A program made the translations under genes and the position numbers. Positions 63,799 to 64,000 of a stretch of DNA of 64,000 bases are shown in pieces (within the stretch, counting starts at the first letter, position 1; each line of letters opens with the position of its first letter). The DNA comes from Synechocystis sp. LKSZ1 (lineage in GTDB: Bacteria > Cyanobacteriota > Cyanobacteriia > Cyanobacteriales > Microcystaceae). A model generated the notes under the pieces. The model saw nothing but the letters and a program-made list of their open reading frames with translations. It had not been told where the DNA came from and did not search any database. Location of the stretch: positions 2,480,001-2,544,000 of the forward strand of contig NZ_AP031572.1 of NCBI RefSeq assembly GCF_040436315.1. The letters run 5' to 3'.

Positions 63799-64000
63799 AT
63801 GACTCAAACTCCAGACCTCCAAGACCCCCAATACTATTTCAATCGTGAGTTAAGTTGGTTGGCCTTTAACTACCGAGTCTTAGCGGAGGGGATGGATGAG
63901 CGCACACCTTTGCTGGAGCGTCTCAAGTTTTTAGCCATTTTTAGTTCCAATCTAGATGAGTTTTTCATGGTGCGGGTGGCCGTCCTCAAGCAACAACTAG
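63799..64000 (+). CDS. ppk: Polyphosphate kinase, N-terminal fragment
   Basis: The first 67 codons are in the window, and the gene runs off the right edge. [17 protein letters not shown] and [13 protein letters not shown] are the hallmark N-terminal blocks of PPK1. The enzyme makes polyphosphate from ATP reversibly. The catalytic His residues lie beyond the edge. A possible Pho box precedes it. Confidence 0.93.
   Translation, partial: MTQTPDLQDPQYYFNRELSWLAFNYRVLAEGMDERTPLLERLKFLAIFSSNLDEFFMVRVAVLKQQL

Noticed and set aside
63619-63831. 70-codon minus-strand reading frame over the ppk start
   Set aside because: It overlaps the ppk start and promoter region, begins inside ppk, and has no recognisable pattern.
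1-64000. tRNA, rRNA, CRISPR arrays, IS elements, prophage genes
   Set aside because: None seen on reading the gaps between genes; no transposase or repeat-spacer pattern is present.

Overview
The window is a 64 kb piece of a cyanobacterial chromosome of medium GC content. The evidence is the petC-petA pair (Rieske protein and cytochrome f), heme oxygenase ho1, hemL for tetrapyrrole synthesis, the Atx1 copper chaperone, type III glutamine synthetase glnN, a cyanobacterial RNase E with the C-terminal PNPase-binding nonapeptide, a pilG-H-I-J-L chemotaxis operon, pilT, and large multi-PAS/GAF hybrid histidine kinases. I cannot name the genus. The palindrome HIP1 (GCGATCGC), frequent in many cyanobacteria, was seen only three times (42796, 55142, 55498). 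I saw no tRNA, rRNA, IS element, prophage or CRISPR array. The window reads as ordinary chromosome with long multidomain signalling genes.

Layout. 1-5536: the start of a RibD/DHFR-type reductase, a small protein plus an Mla-type ABC ATPase, and a tightly packed minus-strand run blaI - M56 peptidase - prxQ - spoIID/lytB - larE. 5612-7217: petC-petA. 7218-8160: a 943 bp leader before rne-rnhB, with several inverted repeats. 10856-23646: mostly metabolic and housekeeping genes (ho1, a ProA-like gene, atx1, leuB, hemL, a glycosyltransferase, pilT, an RsbQ-like hydrolase, a Uma2 nuclease-like gene, a cupin). 23643-28329: zwf, a small MITE-like repeat, an orphan OmpR-type regulator divergent from a small gene, and an RCK-channel-RCK protein. 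28786-37464: the pil chemotaxis operon. 37461-41822: ispD, small genes, a transglutaminase-like protein, queD and a penicillin/AHL acylase. 41995-61809: four hybrid histidine kinases (called K1-K4 here), interrupted only by glnN. 61819-64000: a GPH-family transporter with a 46-residue membrane protein, and the start of ppk.

The most notable region is K2-K3-K4 (49411-61809). K2 and K3 each begin with a CBS pair, and each carries one GAF domain with both hallmarks of a DXCF-type cyanobacteriochrome: an Asp-x-Cys-Phe motif and, exactly 28 residues later, the bilin-binding Cys-His. The two genes therefore probably encode blue/green-type photoreceptors whose output may also respond to adenine nucleotides through the CBS pair. 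K3 ends in two receivers and an HPt domain. K4, 21 bp downstream, is a receiver-kinase-receiver protein that could accept phosphate from that HPt. The kinase-receiver module of K4 is closely related to that of K2, which points to duplication at this locus. Bilin for these sensors would come from heme oxygenase, encoded in the same window, but a bilin reductase was not seen.

The pil operon (PatA-type regulator, CheY, CheW, MCP, CheA) is the type IV pilus chemotaxis system. Two of its proteins carry internal tandem duplications: the N-terminal TPR-like unit of PilJ, and the HPt-containing unit of PilL.
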